A DNA stretch of 6,246 nucleotides from Alphaproteobacteria bacterium (GTDB lineage: Bacteria; Pseudomonadota; Alphaproteobacteria; Rhizobiales; Rhizobiaceae): assembly GCA_017308345.1 (NCBI GenBank), contig JAFKFE010000375.1, positions 1,851 through 8,096 of the forward strand. Reading direction: 5' to 3'. Numbering within the stretch: the stretch's first letter is position 1; each line of letters starts with the position of its first letter. A program made the translations under genes and the position numbers. Below, piece by piece: positions 5,612-6,246 of this stretch. Under the pieces are notes generated by a model, which was given only the letters and a program-made list of their open reading frames with translations, was not told where the DNA came from and did not search any database.

Positions 5612-6246
5612 TCCCGGATTTCAGCCAGATCGGCTGGTCGGCGCCACGCCGCGCCGCCACTGAGATCAGAGGTCAGCGGATGACGCCGGAAGGCATCGCC
5701 GTCAAACGCCTCTACACGCAGAGCGACCTGAAGGGGCTCGCCAATCTCGACACCTATCCGGGCATACCGCCCTTCGTGCGCGGCCCCTACCCCACCATGT
5801 ATGTCCAGCAGCCCTGGACGATCCGGCAATATGCCGGCTTCTCGACGGCGGAAGAATCCAATGCCTTCTACCGGCGCAACCTCGCGGCCGGCCAGAAGGG
5901 CCTGTCCGTCGCCTTCGATCTCGCCACGCATCGCGGCTATGACAGCGACCACCCACGCGTCGCCGGCGATGTCGGCATGGCAGGCGTGGCGATCGATTCC
6001 ATCCTCGACATGCGGCAGTTGTTCGAAGGCATCCCGCTCAACGAGATGACGGTGTCGATGACGATGAACGGCGCCGTGCTGCCGATCATGGCGCTGTACA
6101 TCGTGGCGGCCGAGGAACAGGGCGTCGCCCAGAAGGATCTCGCCGGAACCATCCAGAACGACATCCTGAAGGAGTTCATGGTCCGCAACACCTACATCTA
6201 TCCGCCGAAGCCTTCGATGCGGATCGTGTCGGACATCTTCGCCTAC
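5608..6246 (+). CDS. mutB: Methylmalonyl-CoA mutase large (alpha, catalytic) subunit, 3'-truncated by window edge
   Basis: The ATG at 5608 overlaps the mutA stop (ATGA), and the frame stays open for 213 codons to the window end. The product is the catalytic subunit of adenosylcobalamin-dependent methylmalonyl-CoA mutase (full family length about 710-730). The visible part is the N-terminal arm and the first half of the barrel: [23 protein letters not shown] (58-80), [23 protein letters not shown] (83-105), [20 protein letters not shown] (107-126), [11 protein letters not shown] (149-159), [20 protein letters not shown] (181-200). By alignment from memory to P. shermanii MutB, Tyr75, Gln183 and Arg193 correspond to active-site Tyr89, Gln197 and Arg207. 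His244 and the DxHxxG cobalamin-binding motif lie beyond the edge. The N-terminal arm is about 14 residues shorter than in P. shermanii. Pathway context: propionyl-CoA carboxylase, epimerase, then this enzyme into the TCA cycle; those genes and meaB are not in the window. Confidence 0.96.
   Translation, partial: MIPDFSQIGWSAPRRAATEIRGQRMTPEGIAVKRLYTQSDLKGLANLDTYPGIPPFVRGPYPTMYVQQPWTIRQYAGFSTAEESNAFYRRNLAAGQKGLSVAFDLATHRGYDSDHPRVAGDVGMAGVAIDSILDMRQLFEGIPLNEMTVSMTMNGAVLPIMALYIVAAEEQGVAQKDLAGTIQNDILKEFMVRNTYIYPPKPSMRIVSDIFAY

Overview
The window is GC-rich, densely coding bacterial DNA. Gene content and protein style suggest an alphaproteobacterium of the Hyphomicrobiales/Rhizobiales, perhaps close to Mesorhizobium. 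Pointers are a Tat-exported YkuD lipoprotein of a type I associate with rhizobia, a candidate EcfG/RpoE2-type stress promoter (GGAAC...GTT), and a split methylmalonyl-CoA mutase. The genus is inferred; no rRNA or other marker is present. No tRNA, rRNA, insertion sequence, phage gene or CRISPR array was seen.

Layout from left to right: (1) the 3' part of an L-2-haloacid dehalogenase (HAD superfamily, type II) on +, entering from the left edge; (2) an intergenic stretch with two adjoining hairpins plus a T-run, then a candidate general-stress promoter; (3) a Tat-exported, probably lipid-anchored L,D-transpeptidase on +; (4) a 188-base gap with a strong stem-loop and a short palindrome; (5) a PaiB-family FMN-binding regulator on +; (6) a HerA-like ATPase of the YjgR/DUF853 family on -, convergent with paiB and separated from it by 26 bases; (7) a 252-base divergent promoter region; (8) mutA and mutB on +, overlapping by ATGA, with mutB leaving at the right edge.

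The genes look like ordinary chromosomal housekeeping and accessory loci, not one system. The only clear operon is mutAB, which encodes adenosylcobalamin-dependent isomerisation of (R)-methylmalonyl-CoA to succinyl-CoA, the last step of propionyl-CoA assimilation. The dehalogenase, transpeptidase and PaiB genes share a strand, but gaps of 172 and 188 bases with hairpins suggest separate transcription units. herA-like and mutAB are divergent, each with a plausible sigma70-type promoter in the shared region.

I found no convincing undescribed system. The most testable points are the EcfG-type promoter upstream of the transpeptidase, the hairpin pair behind the dehalogenase, and the short MutA that ends where its barrel ends and has no C-terminal B12-like domain.
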